Positions 54,300-63,356 of a DNA stretch of 64,000 bases are shown one piece after another. The notes beneath the pieces are model-generated. The model did not search any database. It saw nothing but the letters and a program-made list of their open reading frames with translations, and was not told the origin of the DNA. Position 1 is the first letter of the stretch. Each line of letters starts with the position of its first letter. The stretch spans positions 4,658,001 through 4,722,000 of the forward strand of contig NZ_CP014167.1 in assembly GCF_001685395.1 (NCBI RefSeq), in the 5' to 3' direction. Made by a program: the position numbers and the translations under genes. The stretch is from Paenibacillus yonginensis. GTDB lineage: Bacteria > Bacillota > Bacilli > Paenibacillales > Paenibacillaceae.

Positions 54300-54605
54300 G
54301 TGCCGGTAATAATCACTAAAGCCGACCCTTTTAGCCTTGCGATTGGAGCTGATCATCTGCTAATGTACATCGTTCTATCCATTGGATTTCTATTCTCATT
54401 AGCCGCAAACTTCAGGCACAAGGAAGAAGAATATTTGAATAGCATTCTACTAACAATTATGGCGTATAGTTTCTTATTTATGATCGTAAGGCTGAATAAT
54501 ACATTAATGCCTCACTACAGTAAAACTCCAATAACCGTTCTGGCGTTGATTTCCCTAATTACTTTATTGATCTATCAATTTAGGCAATCGGATTTGAACA
54601 GATAA
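54300..54605 (+). CDS. Small three-helix membrane protein
   Basis: 101 residues with helices at LLMYIVLSIGFLFSLAAN, ILLTIMAYSFLFMIV and VLALISLITLLIYQF. GTG at 54300 has AGGAAAGGG upstream; ATG at 54270, inside the GNAT gene, is the alternative (111 residues). No family recognised. Confidence 0.6.
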   Translation: MPVIITKADPFSLAIGADHLLMYIVLSIGFLFSLAANFRHKEEEYLNSILLTIMAYSFLFMIVRLNNTLMPHYSKTPITVLALISLITLLIYQFRQSDLNR

Positions 54606-54628
54606 TCTTAACCCTCCAGGAGATGATC

Positions 54629-55033
54629 ATGAAACGGCTTCTTTTCATATTGTTCATGCTGGTAACTATGCTGTGCGCAGGGTGTTCTGACTTGAAAGTT
54701 GGACACGGCTTGAAATCTATTGCCCTTGACTGTGTAGAAAGTCCGAGTCTGAGCAATAGGGATTGCAAGAACCAGTTTTATGATGACGATCAGACATTGA
54801 AGAAATTTAAAGCCGCGATCGAGAAGGCGAACAGGATTCCAGGTGCGTTGGATTATCAATCCGAATATACAATGACCCTTGCTTATAAAAATGGCAATCA
54901 AAGCGTTTTTTATTTCTCGCTGACCTCTAATCGGGATTATAACGGATTAATAGTGGAGCAATCCAATTCGGAGAACGGTTATTCGATCCCTAAAGATAAG
55001 GCCAATGAATTAAGGGACATTGTTTATAGATAA
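54629..55033 (+). CDS. Hypothetical lipoprotein
   Basis: 134 residues with a lipoprotein signal (LLFILFMLVTMLCAGC) and two Cys soon after. The mature part (YTMTLAYKNGNQSVFYFSL, YSIPKDKANELRDIVY) looks like a small beta domain of the kind found in Bacillales YjgB/YhfM-like lipoproteins; not assigned. CAGGAGATGATC precedes ATG 54629. Confidence 0.7.
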   Translation: MKRLLFILFMLVTMLCAGCSDLKVGHGLKSIALDCVESPSLSNRDCKNQFYDDDQTLKKFKAAIEKANRIPGALDYQSEYTMTLAYKNGNQSVFYFSLTSNRDYNGLIVEQSNSENGYSIPKDKANELRDIVYR

Positions 55034-55102
55034 AATGAACAACGCCTACTCCCTGCCTCACGCCTTTTTCTTCCTATGAAAAAATACAGCCATTTAAAAT
55101 GA

Positions 55103-55149
55103 AGCTTTCTGCCGCTCACCAGCCGGCAGGTATGGCTTCTCTTTTTTTA
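55103..55149 (+). terminator. Rho-independent terminator
   Basis: AAGCTTTCTGCCG pairs with CGGCAGGTATGGCTT, then CTCTTTTTTT. Confidence 0.75.
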
Positions 55150-55312
55150 TGTCCGAGCAAAACCGGTTCTCTTCCCCGCTTATCCGGCGTTTGTCTCTCA
55201 ACCCAACACCATGAAATATAAAAAATATGCAAGTACCTTAGTAGTTTTGTCCACTCCATCTATAAGAGTTATCAATATACTAACTTAGAAAATACTTGGA
55301 GGTGAATTACTA

Positions 55313-55720
55313 ATGAGTACTTTTTTGGATTCTAGAAGCTCAATGAACTCCAATACCGTTGGAGCGCCAGGAGTGGCATTGACCCCTACGCCTGCTTTAT
55401 TCGGCATTATCGGTCTTCAAACGCAGGGTGTAGCCAATCCGCTTGTTACGCTGTCAGGCTCTGTTGGGATCAGCGGGGACTTCGGAGACACGTATACCGT
55501 TCAAATCGTTCGGGGAGCAAGCTTTTCGCCGGCGAATGTTATTTTTACGGCTTCAGGAGTAGTAACAGCCATGGCAACTACACAGGTTGTTTCTTTCGCA
55601 GCACAGGATCTTCTTGCTCCTGCTGCACTGGAAACGGTGTATACCGCATTTGTTTCTGGCGTTACTACGGCCATCCGCAATGGTCCGGAAGTATTTATGG
55701 GTACTGCTACTGCACTGTAA
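55313..55720 (+). CDS. Hypothetical small surface/spore protein
   Basis: 135 residues without signal peptide, rich in Gly, Ala, Thr, Val, and almost lacking charged residues after residue 20 (VTLSGSVGISGDFGDTYTV, FTASGVVTAMATTQVVSF). It resembles beta-rich exosporium or coat proteins in composition and sits at the head of a surface-sugar cluster with a CgeB-like enzyme. AACTTGGAGGTGAA precedes the ATG. Family not recognised. Confidence 0.6.
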   Translation: MSTFLDSRSSMNSNTVGAPGVALTPTPALFGIIGLQTQGVANPLVTLSGSVGISGDFGDTYTVQIVRGASFSPANVIFTASGVVTAMATTQVVSFAAQDLLAPAALETVYTAFVSGVTTAIRNGPEVFMGTATAL

Positions 55721-55738
55721 GGCAGTTCACTAAACAAA

Positions 55739-55769
55739 GGGGCAGGAAGCCATTCCTGCCTCTTTTTAT
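55739..55769 (+). terminator. Terminator directly before the group II intron
   Basis: GGGGCAGGAA-GCC-ATTCCTGCC then TCTTTTTATA; the intron begins one base later. Confidence 0.85.
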
Positions 55770-55770
55770 A

Positions 55771-57654
55771 GTGTGCCACGCATGGCGATTAACTAGGTGG
55801 TGAAAGTCCACTGTGGGGGTTTGTAGTTACCAACCACTAGCCAAGAGCAAGGGTGTCCACCGCGAGGTGGAATCCAAAGGAAGCTGGAGGCAAAAGCACG
55901 AGCCAAGGTACACGAACTGGATTTGAGGCAGGAGCAGTCGGATGAGTTGCCCATACACAACGAAATCCAAAGCCGCCAAGGGCTAATCCTGTAGACTCCA
56001 GTGGTTGCGGGCGGAAAGATGACGTTCTTATCTGGGGAGGCCTGCCGGATAGGCAAGAAAAAAAAAAACTTGTAACCGTAGCCGAGAGGCTACGCTGAAC
56101 CGGCAGGAGTCAGCAGAGGCCATAGTACGTAAGCTGTTGCAACAGCCTACGGAAGGGCTGAACCGAAAGGAGAGAGGAAACCGATGCGTTCGTACGAAGA
56201 GCAACGACAGCAGAATATCTCGCCAGAGAGCTTGCGGCAAAGAGAAGCGGTGAAGCCGCCAGGGTATGCCGGAGCGCCGAGTTCTTTGTCGGCACAAGTC
56301 GCCCCTTCCTCTCGCGAAGCAAAGAACAACTTGCTGGAGCGAATGCTCGAAGGAGATAACCTTCGGCTCGCCTATAAACGAGTGGTAGAGAACGGAGGAG
56401 CGCCCGGTGTGGACCAAGTAACGGTAGCGAATCTACAAGCTTACTTGAAAACACACTGGGAATCGGCGAAAGCTAAACTTCTAGCAGGTACCTACAGACC
56501 TGCGCCAGTCAAACGGGTGGAAATCCCCAAACCCGGAGGCGATGTACGGCTGTTAGGCATCCCGACCGTGATGGACCGCTTTCTCCAGCAAGCCCTTTTA
56601 CAAGTCATGAACCCGATCTTTGACACGCAATTCTCGTGGTATAGCTATGGCTTTCGACCGGGAAAGAGTGCCCACGACGCCGTGAAACAAGCCCAAAGAT
56701 ATATCCAAAGCGGCCTGAGATGGGTCGTGGATCTCGATCTGGAGAAATTCTTTGACCGGGTAAACCACGACATACTGATGGCAAGAGTGGCGCGGAAAGT
56801 GGAGGACAAAAGAGTGCTGACACTGATCCGTGCCTACCTGAACGCTGGAGTGATGGTAGATGGAAAGCTGGAGCGCAGCCGAGAAGGAACGCCGCAGGGT
56901 GGGCCCCTGAGTCCGCTTTTAGCGAACATATTGCTGGATGACTTGGACAAGGAGCTAATGGAACGAGGACTGCGATTTGTCCGCTATGCGGACGACTGCA
57001 ACATCTTCGTCGCCAGCAAACGTGCGGGCGAACGCGTCATGGAGTCGGTAACACGCTTTGTAGAAGGAAAGCTGAAACTGAAAGTGAATCGAGAGAAAAG
57101 TGCGGTAGACCGCCCGTGGAACCGAAAGTTCCTCGGCTTTAGTTTCCTGAGGGACAAGAAAGCGACAATTTGTTTAGCCCCACAAACCATCTCGCGATTC
57201 AAGGAGAAGGTACGGGAGCTGACGAGCCGAACGCGGTCGATGTCCATGGAAAACAGGATTATGCAATTAAACCGCTACCTCATCGGCTGGATTGGATATT
57301 TCCGAATCGCATCGGCGAAGAGCCACTGTGAAAGATTCGACCAATGGATTCGCAGGAGATTACGCATGTGCCTCTGGAAACAGTGGAAACGGGTGGGAAC
57401 CCGAATCCGCGAACTGCGAAATCTAGGCGTTCCAGAGTGGGCTTGCTTTGCGATGGGCAACTCTAGACGAGGTGCATGGGAAATGTCCCGAAACACAAAC
57501 AACGCCCTTCCGACTTCCTACTGGGAAGCGAAAGGGCTGAAAAGTTTGCTTTCTCGTTATTTGGAGCTTTGTTAACCTTTTGGAACCGCCGTATGCGGAC
57601 CCGCATGTACGGTGGTGTGAGAGGACGGGGGTTAGTCACCCCCTCCTACTCGAT
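55771..57654 (+). mobile_element. Group II intron (probably IIC) inserted behind a terminator
   Basis: The 5' end GTGTGCC fits the GUGYG intron boundary. A ~400-base structured 5' part precedes the RT/maturase gene, and the 3' end shows domain V (ACCGCCGTATGCGG / CCGCATGTACGGTGG) and domain VI (ACGGGGGTTAG / CACCCCC) ending CGAT. Insertion immediately after a terminator hairpin and lack of an endonuclease domain point to class IIC. It splits the transcription unit between the small surface gene and the CgeB-like gene without breaking either. Confidence 0.85.
56184..57575 (+). CDS. ltrA: Group II intron reverse transcriptase/maturase
   Basis: 463 residues: RT domain with GAPGVD, SYGFRPGKSAHDAV, motif B EGTPQGGPLSPLLANI-like, catalytic YADD at 268-271 and FLGFSF, then maturase domain X with NRYLIGWIGYF. 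No HNH endonuclease domain follows. The protein helps the intron RNA splice and copies it at new sites. GAAAGGAGAG precedes the ATG. Confidence 0.93.
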   Translation: MRSYEEQRQQNISPESLRQREAVKPPGYAGAPSSLSAQVAPSSREAKNNLLERMLEGDNLRLAYKRVVENGGAPGVDQVTVANLQAYLKTHWESAKAKLLAGTYRPAPVKRVEIPKPGGDVRLLGIPTVMDRFLQQALLQVMNPIFDTQFSWYSYGFRPGKSAHDAVKQAQRYIQSGLRWVVDLDLEKFFDRVNHDILMARVARKVEDKRVLTLIRAYLNAGVMVDGKLERSREGTPQGGPLSPLLANILLDDLDKELMERGLRFVRYADDCNIFVASKRAGERVMESVTRFVEGKLKLKVNREKSAVDRPWNRKFLGFSFLRDKKATICLAPQTISRFKEKVRELTSRTRSMSMENRIMQLNRYLIGWIGYFRIASAKSHCERFDQWIRRRLRMCLWKQWKRVGTRIRELRNLGVPEWACFAMGNSRRGAWEMSRNTNNALPTSYWEAKGLKSLLSRYLELC

Positions 57655-57677
57655 CAGATGAACGGAGGCGGGATTCA

Positions 57678-58613
57678 ATGAGGAAGCTTAAATTGCTGTT
57701 GATTACGCGGGACTTCAGCCGGCATATGGAACGGAGCTTCCATTACTTTTATCAGGAGCTGCTGCCTTATGCAGATATTGCGCTTCATTTCGAGGACGGC
57801 GACATTTCAGTCATTCTCAAACAGCTGCCCTTTACGCCTGACTTTATCCTTCTTAACGATTATCGAAATACCCACTGCCCGAGAATAGAAGGCCTTTCTC
57901 GTCTGTCCATCCCCTGGGGCATTATCATGCATGACCTCCACTTTGATGTTAAAGGGCGCAAAGCCTTCATCCAGCAGAATCAAGTGCCTGTCATCTTCAC
58001 GATGTACCGCAGCGCTTTTATTGACAGGTATCCTGAACTCGTTTCAAAAATGAGATGGCTGCCGCATTTCGCTCATGCTCCCATTTTTCATGATTACAAT
58101 CAAGCAAAAAGCATTGACCTGCTGCTCATGGGATTCGTAGAACAAAAATATTATCCGCTGCGCTATCAGATGCTCAATCATTTCCAAGGCCGTCCGGGGT
58201 TTGTTTATCACGAGCACCCTGGTTATCTGCAATTCCCCTGCGGCACGGATGCCTGGATCGGCGAGAACTATGCCAAAGAAATCAACAGGAGCCGGATTTT
58301 CCTTTCATGTGACTCGATTCTTCATTATCCGCTGCGCAAATATTTTGAGGTGCTTGCCTGCAATACGCTGCTGCTCGCGCCCTGCAATGAAGACCTCTTG
58401 GCCTTGGGCTTTGAACCGGGAAAACATTTTGTTTCCATAACGGAAGAAGATTTCAGGGAGCAAGCCGATTTCTACAGTGCCCGGCGGAACCAGGCGGCGG
58501 TGCTGAAGATAGCGCGGCAAGGTTACGAATTTGTCCATAAACGGCATACTTCCGCTATTCGTGCGGCGGAGTTTATACAAATGGTGCGCTCGATGATCCG
58601 CACCGGAGCATAA
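57678..58613 (+). CDS. CgeB-like glycosyltransferase
   Basis: 311 residues of GT-B fold, resembling CgeB-type spore-maturation glycosyltransferases with a C-terminal glycosyl-transferase 1_2 domain (RIFLSCDSILHYPLRKYFEVLACNTLL split by function, and ALGFEPGKHFVSI). GGAGGCGGG 8 bases before the ATG lies just downstream of the intron end. It probably glycosylates a spore-surface or cell-surface protein; donor unknown. Confidence 0.78.
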   Translation: MRKLKLLLITRDFSRHMERSFHYFYQELLPYADIALHFEDGDISVILKQLPFTPDFILLNDYRNTHCPRIEGLSRLSIPWGIIMHDLHFDVKGRKAFIQQNQVPVIFTMYRSAFIDRYPELVSKMRWLPHFAHAPIFHDYNQAKSIDLLLMGFVEQKYYPLRYQMLNHFQGRPGFVYHEHPGYLQFPCGTDAWIGENYAKEINRSRIFLSCDSILHYPLRKYFEVLACNTLLLAPCNEDLLALGFEPGKHFVSITEEDFREQADFYSARRNQAAVLKIARQGYEFVHKRHTSAIRAAEFIQMVRSMIRTGA

Positions 58614-58868
58614 ATATCCTGTAGTCTTTCAGCCATACGATAAAGGACCGTTTTCCTCTCTCTTGAGCAGATCGTCCATACCTTTTCTTGTATTCTTTCA
58701 TAAATTATATAGAAGTTTAGCACCGGCTATGCAAACTACATGTGGCCTCAACAAGAGGATCGAACATCGCCGCATCGGTTTCCTAGACAAATTTACAGGT
58801 GGGGATCTGCGTTTGAACTATCTATCAGACTCCGCGAATGATAGATCTGCACCCAAGGAGGAGGAAGT

Positions 58869-59867
58869 ATGTTTCGTAACAAAACTATCCTGATTACAGG
58901 AGGAACGGGGTCGTGGGGGCGAAAGCTGGCGGAAGCCCTATTAGAAGAGCATCCCAAAGAGCTCAGAATCCTGTCCCGCAACGAATATGCGCAGGTTCTG
59001 ATGAAGAGGGAACTTCATCAGGATCCTCGTCTGCGGTTCGTTATCGGAGACATACGAGATTATGAGGCCGTTGAAGAGGCGTGTCATAAAGTTGATTATC
59101 TGTTCCATTTAGCGGCGCTCAAGCATGTCGATATTTGTGAGGAACAGCCGAGCGAAGCGCTTAAGACAAATGTGCTTGGAACTGAAAATATCATTCGTGC
59201 GAGTATTAAGCAGCGGGTCAAGAAGGTCATTAATGTCTCTACGGACAAAGCCGTCGATCCTATGAACACATATGGTTTAACCAAGGCTCTTGGGGAGAAG
59301 TTAATGATCCGTGCTAATCTGCTTACTGACCGTACCCGGTTTGTTTGTGTGCGGGGAGGCAATGTGCTGGGAACGAGCGGCAGTGTTGTGCCGTTATTTT
59401 TGGATCAGATTCGTAAGGGCAAAGAAGTAACGATTACCCACCATGAAATGACCCGTTTCTTTCTTACCATTACAGAAGCGATCCGGCTGTTAGTGATTGT
59501 GGCCAAAGAATCAGTAGGTGGGGAGACCTTTGTCATGAAGATGAAGGCTTGCCGGATTGTCGATCTTGCCAAGGTTTTAATGAAGCTTTCGGGAGGCAAG
59601 TCATTGCCTTTCCAAGAGATCGGCATGCGCCCCGGAGAAAGACTGGATGAGCTGCTTATTTCCAAAAACGAAGTGCCTTATACCCGCCAGTTCTCCGAAC
59701 AATATTATATGATTCTTCCTTCTTCCAGCGTATATGGCAAATATGAACGGTATGCCCATTTAAACAAGGTAGCTTTTGAAGAGTATCACTCCAACACGGA
59801 ATTAATGGATGAAGAAGCGATCGCAGAGTTATTAAGAGAGGGGGGATATAAGTGGGAAATCGTCTAA
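58869..59867 (+). CDS. Nucleotide-sugar 4,6-dehydratase (CapD/PseB-like extended SDR)
   Basis: 332 residues. TGGTGSWGRKLA at the N-terminus binds NAD(P); catalytic region STDKAVDPMNTYGLTK gives Tyr and Lys, followed by VRGGNVLGTSGSVVPLF. Close in pattern to UDP-GlcNAc 4,6-dehydratases (PseB/FnlA/CapE). AAGGAGGAGG precedes the ATG. It overlaps the next gene by 16 bases, so the two act in one sugar pathway. Confidence 0.88.
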   Translation: MFRNKTILITGGTGSWGRKLAEALLEEHPKELRILSRNEYAQVLMKRELHQDPRLRFVIGDIRDYEAVEEACHKVDYLFHLAALKHVDICEEQPSEALKTNVLGTENIIRASIKQRVKKVINVSTDKAVDPMNTYGLTKALGEKLMIRANLLTDRTRFVCVRGGNVLGTSGSVVPLFLDQIRKGKEVTITHHEMTRFFLTITEAIRLLVIVAKESVGGETFVMKMKACRIVDLAKVLMKLSGGKSLPFQEIGMRPGERLDELLISKNEVPYTRQFSEQYYMILPSSSVYGKYERYAHLNKVAFEEYHSNTELMDEEAIAELLREGGYKWEIV

Positions 59868-61183
59868 AAAAAGTTGCCGTTGTCGGGCTTGGTTATGTTG
59901 GGCTGCCGCTGGCGCTTGCATTCAGTAAACAAGGATATAAAGTGACCGGCATTGATTTGGATGAGAGGAAACTTCAGCTCCTGAAAGAAGGAAGAAGCTA
60001 CATTCAGGATATACCAGATCAACAAGTGAAAGAGTCCGCCCAAAGACGGCAGTTTTCTGCAACGAGGGAAATGCACCGTTTAAGAGAAGCCGATGTTATT
60101 ATCATTTGCGTTCCGACGCCGTTAAACGGGGATGATGAGCCGGACCTGACTTATTTGATGCAGGCGGCAGCCAGCATCCGTGATCATCTTCGCCGCGGAC
60201 AGATCATCGTGCTTGAGAGCTCTACCTACCCCGGAACGACTAGAGAAGTTTTGAAACCCCTGCTGGAGCAAAGCGGTTTAAGCGTAGGAACAGATGTATT
60301 TCTGGGATATTCGCCAGAGCGTGTTGATCCGGGCAACCGGCACTATCCGCTTGAAGTCATTCCCAAGGTAGTCAGCGGAATAACGGATAAGTGCGCCAGA
60401 GCAGTTGAGGACGTATATAAGACAGTCTTTCAAACGGTGGTAAGGATTTCATCCACGGATGCCGCCGAAATGACTAAGCTGCTGGAGAATACGTATCGTT
60501 TCGTCAATATCTCCTTTATTAATGAAATCGCTCAGCTCTGCAACAGCATGGGCATAGATGTCTGGGAGGTTATTGAAGCGGCCCGCTCCAAGCCGTTTGG
60601 CTTCTCGGCTTTCTTTCCAAGTCCCGGGGCGGGCGGACATTGTATTCCCGTCGATCCGCTGTACCTGCAATGGAGAGCTAAGCAATTCGGAGCAACGAGT
60701 TCCTTTATTGCCGCTTCAAGAGAAATCAACCATAGAATGCCCCGATATATCGTGGAACGGATCAAGGAAGCTTTATCCCGAGAGTCCTTATCGGGTGTGA
60801 AGATTCTGGTAGTAGGAGTCGCATTCAAGCCGAATATTGATGATACCCGGGAATCCAGTGCCATTCAATTGATTGAATGCCTTCAACAGGACGGAGCGGC
60901 AGTGTCTTATTATGATCCTTATGTGCATGAGGTAAGGGTGCAAGGGAAGCTGCTGACCAGTGTCCATATTTCCGGGAATCCAGTCAGTCAGTCCGAATAT
61001 GACTGTGCGATTATTGCCGTGAACCATGAGGGTCTCCCGCTCCAGCAGCTTATAGATCAAATACCGCTTGTCTATGATACCCGGAATGCTTTGAAAGGCA
61101 TGCAAGGGACAGCAAAAGTTATACGGCTTGGCGGGGGAACCCCGGATTCGGAGGGGAATGCCGGGATTCCGCTTCGTGATTAA
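59852..61183 (+). CDS. UDP-sugar 6-dehydrogenase (WecC/WbpA/TuaD family)
   Basis: 443 residues, GTG start with GGGGGG upstream inside the preceding gene. N-terminal GLGYVGLPLA binds NAD; the catalytic Cys is in PGAGGHCIPVDPLYL; the C-terminal domain has GVAFKPNIDDTRES. It oxidises a UDP-hexose or UDP-HexNAc to the uronic acid; GGHCIPVDP is more typical of the HexNAc type. It supplies acidic sugar for the surface polymer made by this cluster. Confidence 0.9.
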   Translation: MGNRLKKVAVVGLGYVGLPLALAFSKQGYKVTGIDLDERKLQLLKEGRSYIQDIPDQQVKESAQRRQFSATREMHRLREADVIIICVPTPLNGDDEPDLTYLMQAAASIRDHLRRGQIIVLESSTYPGTTREVLKPLLEQSGLSVGTDVFLGYSPERVDPGNRHYPLEVIPKVVSGITDKCARAVEDVYKTVFQTVVRISSTDAAEMTKLLENTYRFVNISFINEIAQLCNSMGIDVWEVIEAARSKPFGFSAFFPSPGAGGHCIPVDPLYLQWRAKQFGATSSFIAASREINHRMPRYIVERIKEALSRESLSGVKILVVGVAFKPNIDDTRESSAIQLIECLQQDGAAVSYYDPYVHEVRVQGKLLTSVHISGNPVSQSEYDCAIIAVNHEGLPLQQLIDQIPLVYDTRNALKGMQGTAKVIRLGGGTPDSEGNAGIPLRD

Positions 61184-61210
61184 CTGTTCTAATCAAAGAG
61201 AACAAGAGAA

Positions 61211-61243
61211 AGAAAGCCACCGGCCTGACAGCCGGTGGCTTAT
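61211..61243. terminator. Terminator-like hairpin
   Basis: AAGCCACCGGC-CTGACA-GCCGGTGGCTT, perfect 11-bp arms, weak T run. Confidence 0.65.
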
Positions 61244-61346
61244 GACTATAAAGGACGAGTAACTCGACGTGTATAATAAGCTGATCAGAGTGAATATTTA
61301 ACTGAACCAAAGGGGGGGCCATGCTTCCATCCTGCGGATATTCCTT

Positions 61347-62054
61347 TCAAAACTTCTCTTTTAACAGGAGGTTTCGTCCCTTCCCAAAATCAATGCCGAT
61401 TTTGCCGGTCAGATCCCGGACCATCTGCGCCAGAACGACGGCATTAACCCCGCAGGATATAAGGGCAATGTCAAAAGAGTCGGGATAGGCCATTAACCAT
61501 TTTTGAATCCTTGCCATATCTTTATAATGCGAGAAGGGCAGGGCATTAACAATGTGAAGTCCATAAGGCTTGCTCTCCAGCACCTTGCGGAATTCGCTGG
61601 CTTTGGAGGTAATGATAAGCACTCTATGTTTGCGGAGCATATCCCAGAATCCGGGATAAATGGCCAGCTTGCGGTTAAGGCTTGCATGGCAGATGCTGCG
61701 AGGACGAATGTTGAAGTAGGTGAACACCTGATCCGTCAATTCTCTTTTTAAATATTCACGGACTCCGATCGTTTGGTCGCCTGGGGGGAGAATGCCGACG
61801 ATATCGGCTTTTTTCAGCACAGCTACCATTTCATCCCTCAAGGCGATATTAGGCAGAGTTACACCTTTCTTCCCCATATTGGCTTTTTTTGCCCATTCCT
61901 CTTGAAGCACCTGTTCTATCGTCCAAACGGAATTTTGAGCCAAAATCAGATTTTCCCCGTCCCCGATTCTCACGAAGGATAAAGGTTGTTTATGATCAAG
62001 TGCCGTCCGAATCCTTTCGAGCATATCGTTAAAATGGAGCATACCAGGGATCAT
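61347..62054 (-). CDS. GT-D fold glycosyltransferase
   Basis: 235 residues with the GT-D signature: SFVRIGDGENLIL near the N-terminus (the conserved R-x-G-D-G-E), VGILPPGD, and the C-terminal DIALISCGVNAVVLA. Such domains occur with accessory-SecA adhesin glycosylation and surface sugars. TAGGAGG stands near the start; ATG 62054 is very close to it, ATG 62042 about 13 bases away, so the start is uncertain. Divergent from the GT2 gene. Confidence 0.82.
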   Translation of the reverse strand: MIPGMLHFNDMLERIRTALDHKQPLSFVRIGDGENLILAQNSVWTIEQVLQEEWAKKANMGKKGVTLPNIALRDEMVAVLKKADIVGILPPGDQTIGVREYLKRELTDQVFTYFNIRPRSICHASLNRKLAIYPGFWDMLRKHRVLIITSKASEFRKVLESKPYGLHIVNALPFSHYKDMARIQKWLMAYPDSFDIALISCGVNAVVLAQMVRDLTGKIGIDFGKGRNLLLKEKF

Positions 62055-62150
62055 TCCTCCTAAACGGTAGTGTTTTGAATATATCCTATGGCTGCCCGGA
62101 CCAGAGCGATTGGACGGACACAAGCAAGAAGTCGAGAAGGAGGACTGTCA

Positions 62151-63281
62151 TTGATAACAGTCAGTTTGTGTATGATTGTCAAAGATGAAGCAAAGGTGCT
62201 CAGCCGCTGCCTTGATTCTGTACGCGACTTGGTGGATGAGATTATCATTGTTGATACCGGTTCCTCAGACCGTACAAAAGAGATTGCGGCCGGTTATACG
62301 GACCGTGTACTGGATTGGGAATGGACGGATGATTTTGCGGCTGCCCGCAACTATTCGTTTGAGCAGGCAACGAGGGATTATATCATGTGGCTTGACGCCG
62401 ATGACGTGCTCTACGAGAAAGACCGCGCCAAGTTCGCGGAATTAAAGCAGTCGTTGTCCTGGGAACCGGATGCTATTATTTTTAATTACGATCTGGCGTT
62501 TGACCCGAATGGCAATGCGATTGCCAGCTCACGCCGGTACCGTTTGGTCAAACGGAGCCAAGGTTACCGCTGGTTTAACCCGGTGCATGAATATTTGAAT
62601 GTGAAGGGCGGTAAAGTGCTGGACACGGACATCGCTGTATCCCATCACCGCGAAGGCGACCATTCGGCAAGAAACATGGCGATTTTTCAAAAATGGATCG
62701 AAAAGAGCGGCAAGCTGGAAGGCCGTACTTTGTTTTTTTATGCAAATGAGCTGCTCGATCAGAAGCGGTATCCGGAGGCTGCGGCTTGTTACGAGACGTA
62801 TTTCGGGGAGCCGATCGGTTACCGGGAGGACCGGATTGCCGCGTGCGCGAAGCTTGCCGAATGCTACCACCATCTTGGACAGAAGGATAAGCAGCTGGAT
62901 ATGCTGCTTAAATCGTTCCAATATGACGTTCCACACGCCGATATTTCCTGCGCGATAGCCGGGTGTTTCGAGGCAAAGGAGGAGTGGGGGCTTGCGGTCT
63001 ACTGGTATAACCGGGCGCTGGAGTCCCGGCTGCCGGAAGGCTATATGGGGGTAGTGAACGCAGCCTATCAGACATGGGTGCCCCATGTTCAGCTTTGTTT
63101 CTGTTATGCACGGCTTGGTCTCCTGCAGCAGGCGTTAGAGCATAACAATCACGCCCTTTCGTATCTGCCGGGCGAAGCCAATCTGCTGGAGAACAAGAAG
63201 CGGCTGGAGCAGGCCCTCGGCTTTACAGCGTCTACGAACCTTTCCGAAGGCACAAATACTGAAACCCCCGACAAGGAATAA
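62151..63281 (+). CDS. Family 2 glycosyltransferase with TPR repeats
   Basis: 376 residues from TTG at 62151 (AAGGAGG 9 bases upstream); the upstream frame has no start signal. SLCMIVKDEAKVLSRCLDS starts the GT-A domain, IIIVDTGSSDRT binds the nucleotide and WLDADD is the DxD metal site. From about residue 210, TPR-like repeats follow (FYANELLDQKRYPEAAACYE, AKLAECYHHLGQKDKQLD). Typical of SunS/TPR-GT proteins of Bacillales that glycosylate peptides or surface proteins. Confidence 0.9.
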   Translation: MITVSLCMIVKDEAKVLSRCLDSVRDLVDEIIIVDTGSSDRTKEIAAGYTDRVLDWEWTDDFAAARNYSFEQATRDYIMWLDADDVLYEKDRAKFAELKQSLSWEPDAIIFNYDLAFDPNGNAIASSRRYRLVKRSQGYRWFNPVHEYLNVKGGKVLDTDIAVSHHREGDHSARNMAIFQKWIEKSGKLEGRTLFFYANELLDQKRYPEAAACYETYFGEPIGYREDRIAACAKLAECYHHLGQKDKQLDMLLKSFQYDVPHADISCAIAGCFEAKEEWGLAVYWYNRALESRLPEGYMGVVNAAYQTWVPHVQLCFCYARLGLLQQALEHNNHALSYLPGEANLLENKKRLEQALGFTASTNLSEGTNTETPDKE

Positions 63282-63291
63282 ATGAAAACAG

Positions 63292-63328
63292 AAAGACGCC
63301 CCGCTAAATACGCGAGGGCGTCTTTCCA
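63292..63328. terminator. Bidirectional terminator
   Basis: AAAGACGCCC and GGGCGTCTTT arms around a 14-base loop, between convergent glycosyltransferase genes. Confidence 0.85.
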
Positions 63329-63356
63329 TTAAATCGGGTTGTGGCGGTCAGTCCAG

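Noticed and set aside
56110..56454. Minus-strand ORFs over the intron RT
   Set aside because: Shadows of the RT gene; one continuous RT with catalytic motifs explains the sequence.
55771..57654. IIC-attC intron inserted in the cassette array
   Set aside because: It sits after a normal terminator 3 kb outside the array, not in an attC-like element.
61265..61346. Small gene between the dehydrogenase and GT-D gene
   Set aside because: No frame with both start and ribosome site.
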